This document shows, piece by piece, positions 1 to 8,662 of a stretch of DNA of 17,533 nt. Each line of letters starts with the position of its first letter. The stretch's first letter is position 1. The position numbers and the translations under genes are program-made. The notes under the pieces were generated by a model that was given only the letters and a program-made list of their open reading frames with translations, was not told where the DNA came from and made no database searches. Source of the DNA: Bryobacteraceae bacterium (GTDB lineage Bacteria; Acidobacteriota; Terriglobia; Bryobacterales; Bryobacteraceae); the NCBI GenBank assembly GCA_025350445.1, contig JANXXV010000711.1:1-17533 (forward strand), read 5' to 3'.

Positions 1-1748
1 AGCGCCATGATGATCGAGAAGATCATCGTTGTCGCGCCCACCACCGCCGTGCCGATCAGCACCGGCTTGGCTGTCGCCTTGAAAGTGTTGCCCGCGCCGT
101 CGTTCTCTTCCAGGTGATGCTTGGCTTTTTCGAAATCGACATCAAAGCCGTAGTTCTTCTTCAGGTCCGCCTTAATACCCGGTAACGTTTCAATCACGCT
201 CAGTTCATACACAGACTGCGCGTTGTCCGTCACCGGCCCGTAAGAATCTACGGCGATTGTCACAGGGCCCATGCCCAGGAATCCGAACGCCACCAGCCCG
301 AACGCAAATACCGCCGGAGCCAGCATCATGTTGCCTACGCCCTGCGTGCTGACGCCATAACCGATGGCCATCAGCCCCATGATGGTCAAGCCCAGCCAGT
401 ACGCGCTGAAGTTGCCGGCCACCAAACCCGAAAGAATGTTGAGTGACGCGCCGCCTTCGCGCGACGACGTCACCACTTCCTTTACGTGGCTGGATTCCAC
501 TGAAGTGAACACTTTGACCAGCTCCGGAATAATCGCACCCGCCAGCGTCCCGCAAGTGATGATACTCGACAGCTTCCACCACATCGTTGGGTCGCTGCCT
601 ATATTCGGAATCATCAGATACGAAATCCCGTAAGTAGCGCAAATCGAAATGATCGACGTCAGCCATACCAGCGAAGTCAGCGGCGCCTCGTAATTCATCT
701 TGTCGACGTTCTGATACCGCGCCTTGGCCACCGCTTCATTAATGAAGTAGGAAAGCGCGCTGGCGATAATCATCATCACGCGCATGACGAAGATCCACAC
801 CAGCAGTTCCACCTTGGTGACGTCATTATTGACTGCCAGCAAAATGAACGTGATCAGCGCCACGCCGGTGACGCCATAAGTTTCAAACCCGTCGGCCGAC
901 GGTCCTACCGAGTCGCCCGCATTGTCGCCGGTGCAATCCGCGATCACGCCCGGGTTGCGCGCGTCGTCTTCTTTAATCTTGAATACGATCTTCATCAGAT
1001 CAGCGCCGATATCCGCGATCTTGGTGAAGATGCCGCCCGCTACGCGTAACACCGCTGCGCCCAGCGATTCCCCGATCGCGAATCCGATGAAGCAAGGGCC
1101 CGCGTAATCCCCCGGAATGAACAACAGGATGCACAGCATGATAAACAACTCGACGCTGATCAGCATCATGCCGATGCTCATCCCCGCTTGCAACGGAATC
1201 GCGTAACACGGGAACGGTTTCCCTCGCAAACTGGCGAACGCCGTGCGTGAGTTAGCGAAGGTATTGACGCGAATCCCGAACCATGCCACCCCGTAACTTC
1301 CCGCGATCCCGACCAGACTGAACGCCAGAATGATGGCGACCTTGAATGCCTCCATCGATTGGAGGAAGCCGAAATAAAAAGCAATAATCACCCCAATGAA
1401 AATCTCCAGGACTAAGAGGAACTTGCCCTGGGTGATCAGATACGTCTTGCAAGTCTCATAAATCAGCTCGGAGATTTCGAGCATAGAGGCATGCACCGGC
1501 AACTTCCGCAGATGCGTGTACATCGCCATGCCGAAAACCAAGCCTAATACCGCTACGCCCAATCCGACCATCAGGAGTGTCGGCCCGCTCACGCCGTTCA
1601 GGAACACAGCTTGGCTCAAATCAGGGAGCCGCAGTTCCGCTTCGCCGCCTTGAGCCAGAAGGGGAGATGAGCCGGCCAGCGCCATCGCTGCCAATATCGA
1701 AAAAAACGCTGCTCGCCTACCGACGGCAGACAACGGGGTCAGTCGCAT
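1..1748 (-). CDS. hppA: Membrane-bound proton-translocating pyrophosphatase, divergent type, C-terminus cut off by window edge
   Basis: This gene encodes an integral membrane pump that couples hydrolysis of pyrophosphate to ion export across the inner membrane. The frame is open from the ATG at 1748 to the left edge (582 codons of a family usually about 700-800). The N-terminus (residues 1-31) looks like a signal or first membrane segment and is followed by many hydrophobic helices. Recognition rests on GDNAGDSVGP near residue 274, which replaces the usual GDNVGD-VAG region, and on the preceding ADIGADL and EDDARNP. Lys557 in GNTFKA sits where canonical enzymes have Lys if K+-independent and Ala if K+-dependent. 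The usual DX7KXE signature is not kept. These features match the divergent Na+-regulated H+-PPase group known from Chlorobium and Cellulomonas; H+ rather than Na+ as the transported ion is inferred from that group. GGAGG at 1760-1764, 11 nt before the ATG, supports the start. It lies 152 bp downstream of rlmI. Confidence 0.93.
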   Translation of the reverse strand, partial: MRLTPLSAVGRRAAFFSILAAMALAGSSPLLAQGGEAELRLPDLSQAVFLNGVSGPTLLMVGLGVAVLGLVFGMAMYTHLRKLPVHASMLEISELIYETCKTYLITQGKFLLVLEIFIGVIIAFYFGFLQSMEAFKVAIILAFSLVGIAGSYGVAWFGIRVNTFANSRTAFASLRGKPFPCYAIPLQAGMSIGMMLISVELFIMLCILLFIPGDYAGPCFIGFAIGESLGAAVLRVAGGIFTKIADIGADLMKIVFKIKEDDARNPGVIADCTGDNAGDSVGPSADGFETYGVTGVALITFILLAVNNDVTKVELLVWIFVMRVMMIIASALSYFINEAVAKARYQNVDKMNYEAPLTSLVWLTSIISICATYGISYLMIPNIGSDPTMWWKLSSIITCGTLAGAIIPELVKVFTSVESSHVKEVVTSSREGGASLNILSGLVAGNFSAYWLGLTIMGLMAIGYGVSTQGVGNMMLAPAVFAFGLVAFGFLGMGPVTIAVDSYGPVTDNAQSVYELSVIETLPGIKADLKKNYGFDVDFEKAKHHLEENDGAGNTFKATAKPVLIGTAVVGATTMIFSIIMA

Positions 1749-1823
1749 CTAGAAATAATCCTCCAATTGGGAGCGTGAAAAGAATTTGAGCGGCCGCAAA
1801 GGTGGCTTTGGACTACTTTTGCC

Positions 1824-1853
1824 AAGATAGCGCACTTAGCGCCCTATTTGCAA
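1824..1853 (-). promoter_or_regulatory. Possible sigma-70-like promoter for hppA
   Basis: On the minus strand a TTGCAA (1848-1853) is followed after 18 nt by TATCTT (1824-1829), each matching 4 of 6 consensus bases. The 152-bp gap between rlmI and hppA is the only gap in this minus-strand group large enough for a promoter apart from the far upstream end, and it contains two copies of TAGCGC nearby. The match is weak and may be chance. Confidence 0.25.
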
Positions 1854-1900
1854 TAGTTTGCTGGCAAAAAATCAACTGCAAAATGGCGAAAGTACCAGAT

Positions 1901-3052
1901 TTACAACACTTCCAGCGCCAGGCATTTCAGATACATCGTCTCAGGAACCGTCAACAGAATGGGATGATCGGAAGCCTGCGTCCGCCGCTCCAGCACCCGC
2001 AGATTCTTGCCCGCATCGAGCGCCGCCTGGGCAATCACTTCGTAGAACGCCCCTTCGCTCATGTGATGCGAGCAGGAACACGTCACCAGCACGCCGCCCG
2101 GCTCCAGCAGCCGTAATGCCCGGAGGTTGATCTCTTTATATCCCCGCGCCGCATCCTCCACGGCTCGGCGTGATTTCGCGAAGGCCGGAGGATCCAACAC
2201 CACCATGGAGTACTTGCCTGCTATGCCGGACAAATACTCGAAAACGTCGGCTTGGCGAAAGTGGATGTTGTCGATACCGTTGGCACGAGCATTGACTTCC
2301 GCTATTGCCAGGGCGCTAGCTGAAGAATCCACGGCTTCGACAGACTGGGCCCGGGCGGCCGCGTGGAGCGCGAATCCGCCGCTCGAAGTAAAGCAGTCGA
2401 GCACCCGTCCGCTCGCCCACCGCCCGGCCGCCACGTAGTTTTCGCGCTGATCCAGATACACGCCGGTCTTTTGGCCGCGCAATAGGTCAGCTTCGAGCTT
2501 TAAGCCGTTCATCAGGACCTGCACTCGTTCCGGAATTTCCCCGGCCAGCCTGACCACTTCGAGCGGGAGACCCTCCAGCTTGCGGATGCTGGCATCGTTG
2601 CGGGCTAGAATTCCGGCGGGCGCCAACAACTCCTGAATACACTCGGCGATCAAATCACGGGCGCGATCCATCCCCTGATTCAGGGTCTGCAGCGTAACGT
2701 ATGGCCCATAACGGTCGACGATAAGACCGGGCAAACGGTCGGCCTCGGAAAACACCAGCCGGTAGGCATCCGAATTCTGCACCACGCGCTCGCGGTGGGC
2801 CAAGGCCGCGGCCAGGCGCTCGCGGAAGAAGCCGCGGTCCACGGTTTCCGGTTTATCCGAGAGCAATCGCAGTGTAATCTGCGAAGTCGCGCTGTAATGC
2901 GCCACGCCCAGAAGGCTGTTTCGAGGATCCACCACCCGCACGGCATCGCCAGGCGCGGCATCGCCCCTGTCCACTACATCGCTCGAAAAAATCCAGGGAT
3001 GGCCGCTGGCAACCCGGTCTGCCGCTTTGCGGTTTACGCGTACAGTGGTCAA
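1901..3052 (-). CDS. rlmI: 23S rRNA (cytosine-C5)-methyltransferase, RlmI family
   Basis: The product is predicted to transfer a methyl group from S-adenosylmethionine to C5 of a cytosine in 23S rRNA (C1962 in E. coli for RlmI). The 383-residue length fits the family. Residues 1-70 form the PUA-like RNA-binding domain, with the typical GHPWIFSSDV. QKTGVYLDQREN (194-205) is the family linker motif, LDCFTSSGGF (218-227) is the SAM loop, DPPAF (287-291) is motif IV, and TCSCS (324-328) carries the candidate catalytic cysteine. The start must be the TTG at 3052: an in-frame TAA lies four codons upstream and the PUA homology begins directly after it. The only purine-rich stretch (GAGGG) ends one base before the TTG, which is unusually close, so initiation may depend on the upstream gene. 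htpX ends 27 bp upstream, suggesting co-transcription. An exact target base cannot be proven from sequence. Confidence 0.88.
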   Translation of the reverse strand: MTTVRVNRKAADRVASGHPWIFSSDVVDRGDAAPGDAVRVVDPRNSLLGVAHYSATSQITLRLLSDKPETVDRGFFRERLAAALAHRERVVQNSDAYRLVFSEADRLPGLIVDRYGPYVTLQTLNQGMDRARDLIAECIQELLAPAGILARNDASIRKLEGLPLEVVRLAGEIPERVQVLMNGLKLEADLLRGQKTGVYLDQRENYVAAGRWASGRVLDCFTSSGGFALHAAARAQSVEAVDSSASALAIAEVNARANGIDNIHFRQADVFEYLSGIAGKYSMVVLDPPAFAKSRRAVEDAARGYKEINLRALRLLEPGGVLVTCSCSHHMSEGAFYEVIAQAALDAGKNLRVLERRTQASDHPILLTVPETMYLKCLALEVL

Positions 3053-3079
3053 GCCCTCAGTTTACAGAGTGCCGGCAGC

Positions 3080-3943
3080 TTATAACGAGACCAGACCCGA
3101 ATGCCGCATCTGCTGGAGGCGCGCGATGCGCTCTTCGGTCGACGGGTGCGTGGAAAACATGCGAAACAGTCCGCCGCGAAACGGATTCAAGATAAACATG
3201 TGCGCCGTCGCGGGCGAGGCATCCTCCATGGGCACGCGTTGCACCCCCGTTTCGAGCTTGCCCAGCGCGGAAATCAGTCCATCCGGCGATCCTATATATT
3301 TCGCGGAAGCCGCGTCGGCGTCGAACTCACGCGTCCGCGAAATGGCCATCTGAATCAACATCGCCGCGATGGGAGCCAGAATCATCATCAGGACTCCGCC
3401 CGCCGCGCTGCCGCGATCTTCCCTGTCGTCGCGCGAGCCGCCAAAAAAGAACGCCATTCGCGACAGGAACGTAATGGCCGACGCAATGGTAGCCGCCACC
3501 GAGCTGATCAGGATGTCGCGATGCAGAACGTGGCCCAACTCGTGCGCCAGTACGCCTTCCAACTCGCGGTCGCTCATCAAGCGCAGAATCCCCTCGGTTA
3601 CCGCCACCGACGCGTGCTGCGGGTTCCGGCCGGTCGCGAAAGCGTTCGGGGAGTCCTCCGGAATCAACCACAGTTTGGGCATCGGCAAACCCATCTTCTG
3701 TGTCAGTCTTTGGACGATCGGCGCCAGCCGGCCGTAGATTTCAGGCGCTTCTTCGGGCGTTACCGACTGCGCCGAGTACGACATCAACGCAATCTTGTCC
3801 GAAAAGAAATAACTGAAGAAGTTCATGCCAATGGCCAGCATGAGACCATACTCCAGGCCTCGGGCGCCGCCCAAGGCCTCGCCTCCGAACAGCAGAATCC
3901 CGCTCAGCAGACCTAGCAACAGTACTGTTTTCAGGGAATTCAT
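3080..3943 (-). CDS. htpX: Membrane zinc metalloprotease HtpX (peptidase M48B)
   Basis: HtpX is an inner-membrane zinc protease that degrades misfolded or damaged membrane proteins. The 287-residue length is normal for the family. Two hydrophobic segments (about 6-22 and 30-48) are followed by the cytoplasmic catalytic part. The zinc site HELGH is at 134-138, and EFDAD (206-210) supplies the third ligand Glu206. Further hydrophobic segments at about 145-168 and 183-201 fit the four-helix topology. Residues 170-182 form a charged, Gly-rich linker between the last two helices. The ATG at 3943 has a GAGAG-rich stretch upstream and no better start. It sits 61 bp downstream of the amidohydrolase and 27 bp upstream of rlmI. 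A near-perfect palindrome lies 9 bp upstream of the start, suggesting local regulation. Confidence 0.95.
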   Translation of the reverse strand: MNSLKTVLLLGLLSGILLFGGEALGGARGLEYGLMLAIGMNFFSYFFSDKIALMSYSAQSVTPEEAPEIYGRLAPIVQRLTQKMGLPMPKLWLIPEDSPNAFATGRNPQHASVAVTEGILRLMSDRELEGVLAHELGHVLHRDILISSVAATIASAITFLSRMAFFFGGSRDDREDRGSAAGGVLMMILAPIAAMLIQMAISRTREFDADAASAKYIGSPDGLISALGKLETGVQRVPMEDASPATAHMFILNPFRGGLFRMFSTHPSTEERIARLQQMRHSGLVSL

Positions 3944-3952
3944 AGTTTACTC

Positions 3953-3972
3953 TCTCATCTATATAGACGAGA
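3953..3972 (-). promoter_or_regulatory. Palindrome upstream of htpX, possible operator or promoter element
   Basis: A 20-bp dyad reads the same on both strands except for one mismatched pair (3957 and 3968). Its centre is TCTATATAGA, which also offers a TATATA -10-like hexamer on the minus strand. It ends 9 bp before the htpX ATG, a position where a bound repressor would block transcription or initiation. It does not match the CIRCE element of HrcA. No regulator is identified. Confidence 0.35.
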
Positions 3973-4004
3973 AACGCACAAATTAGGTTCGGAAAACCGC
4001 AGTG

Positions 4005-5324
4005 CTAGTGGCCGATCCACGCCGCCCGCATCGCGGCCCGGTCGAGTTCCGCTCCCCGCAGGTATACCTTCGATATCCGCCTGGTGTTATTGATGTTATC
4101 CAGCGGGTTCGCATCCAACACCAGAAAATCTGCGCTTTTTCCGGCGGCGATGGAGCCGAGTTGATCGATGCGGACCACCTCCGCGGCGTTTTTGGTGGCG
4201 GCGGTGATGACTTGGGCGGGCGTCAAGCCGGCAGCTACTAGGTCCGTCAACTCCTGGTGTACCGTCCAGCCAACCGAGGTTCCCGAGTCGGTTCCGAGGA
4301 CAATCCGCACACCCGCCGCATTGAGCTTCGCCGTATTGCGCGCCTGCAAGTCATAAAACGCGCGCGCCTTCTTCACCGCCTCGGGACTTCTCTTGGCGAG
4401 TTCGTCGCGCTCCCGCTGGACCTCCTCCGCAGGCACGGTCTCGCCCATTAGCTTGAAATCTTCCGCAGTGGTTTCCCGCTCCGGCAGATTAGGGGTAACA
4501 AACACATTCGGGCGAGCCTTGATCAGCTTCATGAACTCGTCGTCTACATCCTGGTCCCGCACTACGTGCATGAAACCGTCGACTCCCGATCGCAGCAATT
4601 CCTTGGCATCCGCGAGATAGAAGACATGAACCACGGCGCGGAGATTGTTCTTATGGGCCTCATCGATGATGGCTTTATAAATCGCCGGTGGAAGCTTCGG
4701 CACGGTTCCATTGCGATCGTCCACCCAGAACTTCACCAAGTCGACCTTCTTGGCGGCTAGCTCCTGAACAGCTTTTCTGGCTTCCGCTTCCGTCGTCACT
4801 CCATACGCGATGGGCTTCCAGTATTCGGCGCCCGGGCCAGCGTTGGGCAATGCCATGCCTCGACCCGCGGTGCGTAAGAGCGCTGCATTAGGCACCGGCG
4901 AAGCCCGCAATTCGAAGGCCGCGTCTCCCGCATCGGTACCCATATTCTGGGTGGCCGCGACGCCGTAGTAGGCTATACGCCGCAAGTGGTCGATAAGATT
5001 CTCCTTCGAGTACGTATCGCTTCCGACGCGATTCGTCTTGATGACTGCCCACCCCAGATGGGTATGCGCATCAATCAGTGCGGGCATGACGGTCTTGCCG
5101 GTAAGGTCCACCCTACCGGCGCCCGCAGGCGGCTGCAGCTCACCCTTCTTGCCGACCCGAGTAAAGCGGTTGTTCTCTACCAAGAACGCCGAGTTCTCAA
5201 TGGCCGCGCTGCCGTCGCCTACGATGAGCCGGGCGCCTTCAAAGAGGACCGTGCCTCCCGCCGGCTGCGCATGGAGCGTGCAACCGATAGACATCAATAG
5301 CGGAACAATTAAGAGTCTGTGCAT
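4005..5324 (-). CDS. Secreted metal-dependent amidohydrolase (imidazolonepropionase / Xaa-Pro dipeptidase-like)
   Basis: This is a 439-residue member of the amidohydrolase superfamily with a cleavable signal peptide (about 1-19, ending LHAQ), so it likely acts in the periplasm or outside the cell. The metal site is visible: HTH at 87-89 in LIDAHTHLG, Lys198 in DLVKFW (the likely carboxylated lysine), His233, His253 and Asp346 in GTDSGT. Both ends form the composite beta-sandwich, with SADFLVLDANP near the C-terminus as usual. Homologues hydrolyse cyclic amides or proline-containing dipeptides, but the substrate cannot be read from sequence. Cys15 follows a poor lipobox (SIG before it), so lipidation is doubtful. 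The gene is divergent from the TonB-dependent receptor and may share its 230-bp control region. The ATG at 5324 follows a G-rich TGGGGGA stretch. Confidence 0.88.
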   Translation of the reverse strand: MHRLLIVPLLMSIGCTLHAQPAGGTVLFEGARLIVGDGSAAIENSAFLVENNRFTRVGKKGELQPPAGAGRVDLTGKTVMPALIDAHTHLGWAVIKTNRVGSDTYSKENLIDHLRRIAYYGVAATQNMGTDAGDAAFELRASPVPNAALLRTAGRGMALPNAGPGAEYWKPIAYGVTTEAEARKAVQELAAKKVDLVKFWVDDRNGTVPKLPPAIYKAIIDEAHKNNLRAVVHVFYLADAKELLRSGVDGFMHVVRDQDVDDEFMKLIKARPNVFVTPNLPERETTAEDFKLMGETVPAEEVQRERDELAKRSPEAVKKARAFYDLQARNTAKLNAAGVRIVLGTDSGTSVGWTVHQELTDLVAAGLTPAQVITAATKNAAEVVRIDQLGSIAAGKSADFLVLDANPLDNINNTRRISKVYLRGAELDRAAMRAAWIGH

Positions 5325-5554
5325 GGGTCCCCCAGGTAGCTGTCAAATAACCGATAGGTGTCGATCGATTGAGCCTACCACTTTTTGGCCTTCACCAATA
5401 ATTCATTTGCATGCATCGCCTGGATTGCTTATCCTTGGATAAAATACCGGCCTTCGCGGGAAATCAAACCCCGGGGATTGAAGGGGTCCATTTGGATTGG
5501 CCAGGCGTCTACGTCTGATTGTCGGCCTCAACGAAATCAAGAGGAGGATTTAAC
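5325..5554. other. Divergent control region between amidohydrolase and receptor genes
   Basis: This 230-bp gap must contain promoters for both flanking genes. It holds an inverted repeat (TTATCC, 2 nt, GGATAA) at 5429-5442 that overlaps a TAAAAT -10-like hexamer at 5440-5445, and a CCCCGGGG palindrome at about 5470-5477. The receptor ribosome site is at the right end. No RNA gene or small coding region was recognised. Confidence 0.5.
5541..5547 (+). promoter_or_regulatory. Strong ribosome binding site that fixes the receptor start
   Basis: GAGGAGG stands 7 nt before the GTG at 5555. The reading frame is also open from a TTG at 5519, but that start has no ribosome site and would put twelve polar residues ahead of a clear signal peptide. 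The GTG start is therefore preferred. Confidence 0.85.
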
Positions 5555-8500
5555 GTGACTAAAAGTGTTTTGGTTTTTGCGCTGGCAGTAAGCCTCGCTA
5601 CCAGCACGTTTGCGCAATCCGGCGCCGGCCTGGGCAGCATTTCGGGGATAGTCCAGGACGCCTCGGGCTCCGCTGTTCCGAACGCTACCGTGGTCGTTAG
5701 CAATGACGCGAAGGGGATCCGCAGGAACCTCGAAACCACCAGCGGAGGCCAATTCACGGCACCGGCGTTGATTCCGGACACGGGCTACAAAGTAACGGTT
5801 TCCAAGGCGGGGTTCGCCAACTATGAGGCCACCAACATCGCCCTCGCAGTGGGACAGAACGCGGTCCTTCACATTCCGCTGGAAGTGGCAGCCACCGCCA
5901 CTACCGTTGACGTGACCGCCACCGCTGCGGTGGTTGAAGACACCAAAACCGACGTTTCCCAAGTGATCGGGCAACGCCAGATTTTGGATCTCCCTATCAA
6001 CGGACGCCGGGTGGACCAATTTGTGCTGATGGCACCAACGGTAGCCCCCGATGGCGCCTTCGGTCTGCTCAGTTTCCGCGGCATCGCCGGACACAACAGT
6101 TTTCTGACCGATGGCAACGATACCACCAACACGTACTTTAACGAGAACGCCGGCCGTACCCGCATCAGCAGCCCGATCTCGCAGGACGCGGTACAGGAAT
6201 TTCAGGTGATCTCGAATAACTTCGCCGCCGAATATGGCAACGCCATGGGCGGTGTGGTTAATACCATCACCAAGAGCGGCTCTAACGATCTTCATGGCAC
6301 CGCCTACTGGTTTTTCCGCAATCGCACCCTGAATGCCCGGGATCGCTATGCCAGCTTTAATCCGCAAGATAAGCGCAATCAGTTTGGCGCCAGCCTGGGC
6401 GGCACCATCAAGAAAGATAAGCTGTTCTACTTCTTCAATTACGAAGGCACACGGCGCGATTTTCCGGCCATCGCATCGGTGACCACCTCGAATCTGTTCA
6501 ATGCTTCCGGGCAATTGGTGTCGACCTGCGGCGCTCCAGCTACCCCGGCGCAGTGCCAAACTGCCATCCAGATGTTAACCACGCGCAACTTCGGCACGGT
6601 TTCGCGCACCGTTACCCAAGACTTGGGCTTTGGCCGCATCGACTATCGTTTGAGCGATAAAAACAGCTTGAGCTTTAGCCTGAGTATGCTGCGCTGGGTC
6701 TCGCCGCATGGAATCCAAGCTACCGGAATCGTGTTTAATACCGGAAATGCTATCGGAGGAAACGCGGATTCTACTGTGCGCAATGCCTATGGCCGCGCGC
6801 AGCTCACCACGATCATCAGCCCCACGATGTTGAATGAAGCCCGCTTCGGCTGGTTTAAGGACCGCTTGTTCGATAACGCCAGCGCCGATTTTCTGTATCC
6901 CGGCCTGGGCTTGGCTGATCTCACGGTAAACAGCACAGCCAATCTTGGCCTCCCTCAGCAATACCCGCGCTTGAATCCCAGCGAGACACGTTTTGAATAT
7001 GCCGACAATCTGAGCTGGACCAAAGGGTCGCACACCATGAAATTCGGGGCGGATATCGCGCATACGGAAGATTATCAGAAACAACTTTTGGGCGGATTCG
7101 GCTCCTATAACTATGCCACGCTGGGCGCCTTTGCGGCCGATTTTAGCGGCAACACTACCGGCGCCAAGAATTGGTTCAGTTACTTCCAGCGCTTTGGCAA
7201 CCCGGTGGTGGACACGAATTTGGTCACCTATGGCTTTTACGCACAGGATCAATACCGCATTAATCCGCGTCTCCTGGTCAACTACGGCGTGCGATATGAA
7301 TATACCTCGATACCGCAGCCGACAGTGTTCAATCCGGATTATCCGCAGACCGGCGTGATCCCGTCCCCCAAGAATAACTGGGCCCCGCGCGTCGGCCTCT
7401 CTTATGGGCTGACCAAGGACCAGAAGACACTGCTCAGAGCCGGCTACGGTATCTTTTATGCCCGATATCAAGCTGGTTTGATCAATACCTTTTTTGTAAG
7501 CAACAATTTGTATCAGAAAGCGATCACCTACCAGGCGAACACCCCCGCGCAGCTTGCCGCGGGACCGGTCTACCCGAATTTCCTGCCGAACACTTCTTTC
7601 AATCCGCCGCCGGGAACAGTGGATCTGACCGTTGCAGACAAGAATTTAAGGACCCCCTACACCCATCAGGCAAATATTGGGATTGAGCGGCAAATTAATG
7701 CAACCATCAACCTCAATGTGTCCTATGTATGGAGCCGTGGGGTTCGTCTATACGGCGTGCGCGACCTCAACATCGGACCCTTAGGTCCGCCCATAACCTA
7801 CACCATTCTCGATAAGGCGGGCAATGTCGCAGGCACCTATTCGACGCCGACCTATATAACTCCGCGGCCGGATCCGCGATACCGCCGCGTCAATCAAGTT
7901 GAGAATCCCGGGTTGAGTTACTACGACGGGCTGGTGATTCAGGTCAATAAACGCTTCTCCCACGGTTTCCTGGCGCAGGCCGCCTACACCTGGTCCCATG
8001 CCATAGATCTGAATCAGAGCAACGCCAGCAATAACATTTTCTTCAGCTCCGGGCCTACCAGCTACGCCAACGGGGACTTCGCCTCGGAAAAGGGCTCGGC
8101 CCCCAATGACGTGCGCCACCGGGCGGGGATCAGCATCGTCTGGAGTCCGACGCTCACGAAAGGCAACGGCGTGGTGGCCCGTTATTTCTTAAACAACTGG
8201 CAGTTAAGTCAGGTCACTACCTTGCAGTCATCGCAGCCGGTGGATTCCACGGTGAATGCGAGCGGCACTCAATTCCCGAATGAGTTGGTTACGGGATCGC
8301 TCAACGGATGCGGCTGCGGGTTTAGCCGTGTGCCTTTCCAGGCGGTTGACAACCTGGATCTGGACCGGATTTACAAGGTGGACGCCAGGATCGCCAAAAA
8401 ACTGCCCTTTACGGAACGAGTGACCGGCTATCTTCAGTTTGAAGCCTTCAACGTATTCAACACGCCTTATGACACGAGCCGTCGTACGGCCGAATACAAT

Positions 8501-8623
8501 CTTACCAACGCCACTCGCACGCTTAGTTACATCGGTTCCTACGGCACTGGCAGCTCGACCGCTTCCAGTCCGGACGGAACCAACGCACGCCGGGCGCAGG
8601 TCAGTTTGCGCGTGACATTCTAA
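5555..8623 (+). CDS. Oar-like TonB-dependent receptor with N-terminal carboxypeptidase-regulatory domain
   Basis: The product is a 1,022-residue outer-membrane protein of the type expanded in Acidobacteriota, probably a TonB-dependent channel or surface protein for large or scarce substrates. Numbering from the GTG start, residues 1-20 are a signal peptide ending TFA. Residues 27-111 form a CarboxypepD_reg/Ig-like domain (GSISGIVQDASGSAVPNATV). Residues about 125-245 form the plug, with LPINGRR and GGVVNTITKSGSNDLHG at its end. The rest is a beta barrel of alternating strands, with EAFNVFNTPYDTS near the end and a C-terminal aromatic residue (VTF) as expected for barrel assembly. No obvious TonB box was found. 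It leads a plus-strand group; the next gene starts 39 bp after its stop. Its ligand is unknown. It might instead serve mainly in adhesion or surface assembly, as proposed for Oar proteins. Confidence 0.92.
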   Translation: MTKSVLVFALAVSLATSTFAQSGAGLGSISGIVQDASGSAVPNATVVVSNDAKGIRRNLETTSGGQFTAPALIPDTGYKVTVSKAGFANYEATNIALAVGQNAVLHIPLEVAATATTVDVTATAAVVEDTKTDVSQVIGQRQILDLPINGRRVDQFVLMAPTVAPDGAFGLLSFRGIAGHNSFLTDGNDTTNTYFNENAGRTRISSPISQDAVQEFQVISNNFAAEYGNAMGGVVNTITKSGSNDLHGTAYWFFRNRTLNARDRYASFNPQDKRNQFGASLGGTIKKDKLFYFFNYEGTRRDFPAIASVTTSNLFNASGQLVSTCGAPATPAQCQTAIQMLTTRNFGTVSRTVTQDLGFGRIDYRLSDKNSLSFSLSMLRWVSPHGIQATGIVFNTGNAIGGNADSTVRNAYGRAQLTTIISPTMLNEARFGWFKDRLFDNASADFLYPGLGLADLTVNSTANLGLPQQYPRLNPSETRFEYADNLSWTKGSHTMKFGADIAHTEDYQKQLLGGFGSYNYATLGAFAADFSGNTTGAKNWFSYFQRFGNPVVDTNLVTYGFYAQDQYRINPRLLVNYGVRYEYTSIPQPTVFNPDYPQTGVIPSPKNNWAPRVGLSYGLTKDQKTLLRAGYGIFYARYQAGLINTFFVSNNLYQKAITYQANTPAQLAAGPVYPNFLPNTSFNPPPGTVDLTVADKNLRTPYTHQANIGIERQINATINLNVSYVWSRGVRLYGVRDLNIGPLGPPITYTILDKAGNVAGTYSTPTYITPRPDPRYRRVNQVENPGLSYYDGLVIQVNKRFSHGFLAQAAYTWSHAIDLNQSNASNNIFFSSGPTSYANGDFASEKGSAPNDVRHRAGISIVWSPTLTKGNGVVARYFLNNWQLSQVTTLQSSQPVDSTVNASGTQFPNELVTGSLNGCGCGFSRVPFQAVDNLDLDRIYKVDARIAKKLPFTERVTGYLQFEAFNVFNTPYDTSRRTAEYNLTNATRTLSYIGSYGTGSSTASSPDGTNARRAQVSLRVTF

Positions 8624-8662
8624 ATTCGCCTGGTCAATCCAGGTTTGTGATGATATAAGCAG

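Noticed and set aside
1817..1869. Inverted repeat TTTTGCCA / TGGCAAAA between rlmI and hppA
   Set aside because: The 37-nt loop and AT-rich arms do not make a convincing terminator or operator.
3101..3916. Long open frame antisense to htpX (271 codons)
   Set aside because: It lies fully opposite a well-supported gene, has no recognisable domain and follows from high GC at third positions.
5519..5554. TTG start at 5519 for the receptor
   Set aside because: No ribosome site precedes it, and the GTG at 5555 has an ideal GAGGAGG site and begins directly with the signal peptide.
5537..7471. Long open frames (340 and 298 codons) antisense to the receptor gene
   Set aside because: No domain, signal or ribosome site was seen; the composition is that of a reverse-strand shadow.
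8629..8643. Small hairpin (CCTGG, 5 nt, CCAGG) after the receptor stop
   Set aside because: A 5-bp stem without a T-tract is too weak to call a terminator; it may at most protect the mRNA end.
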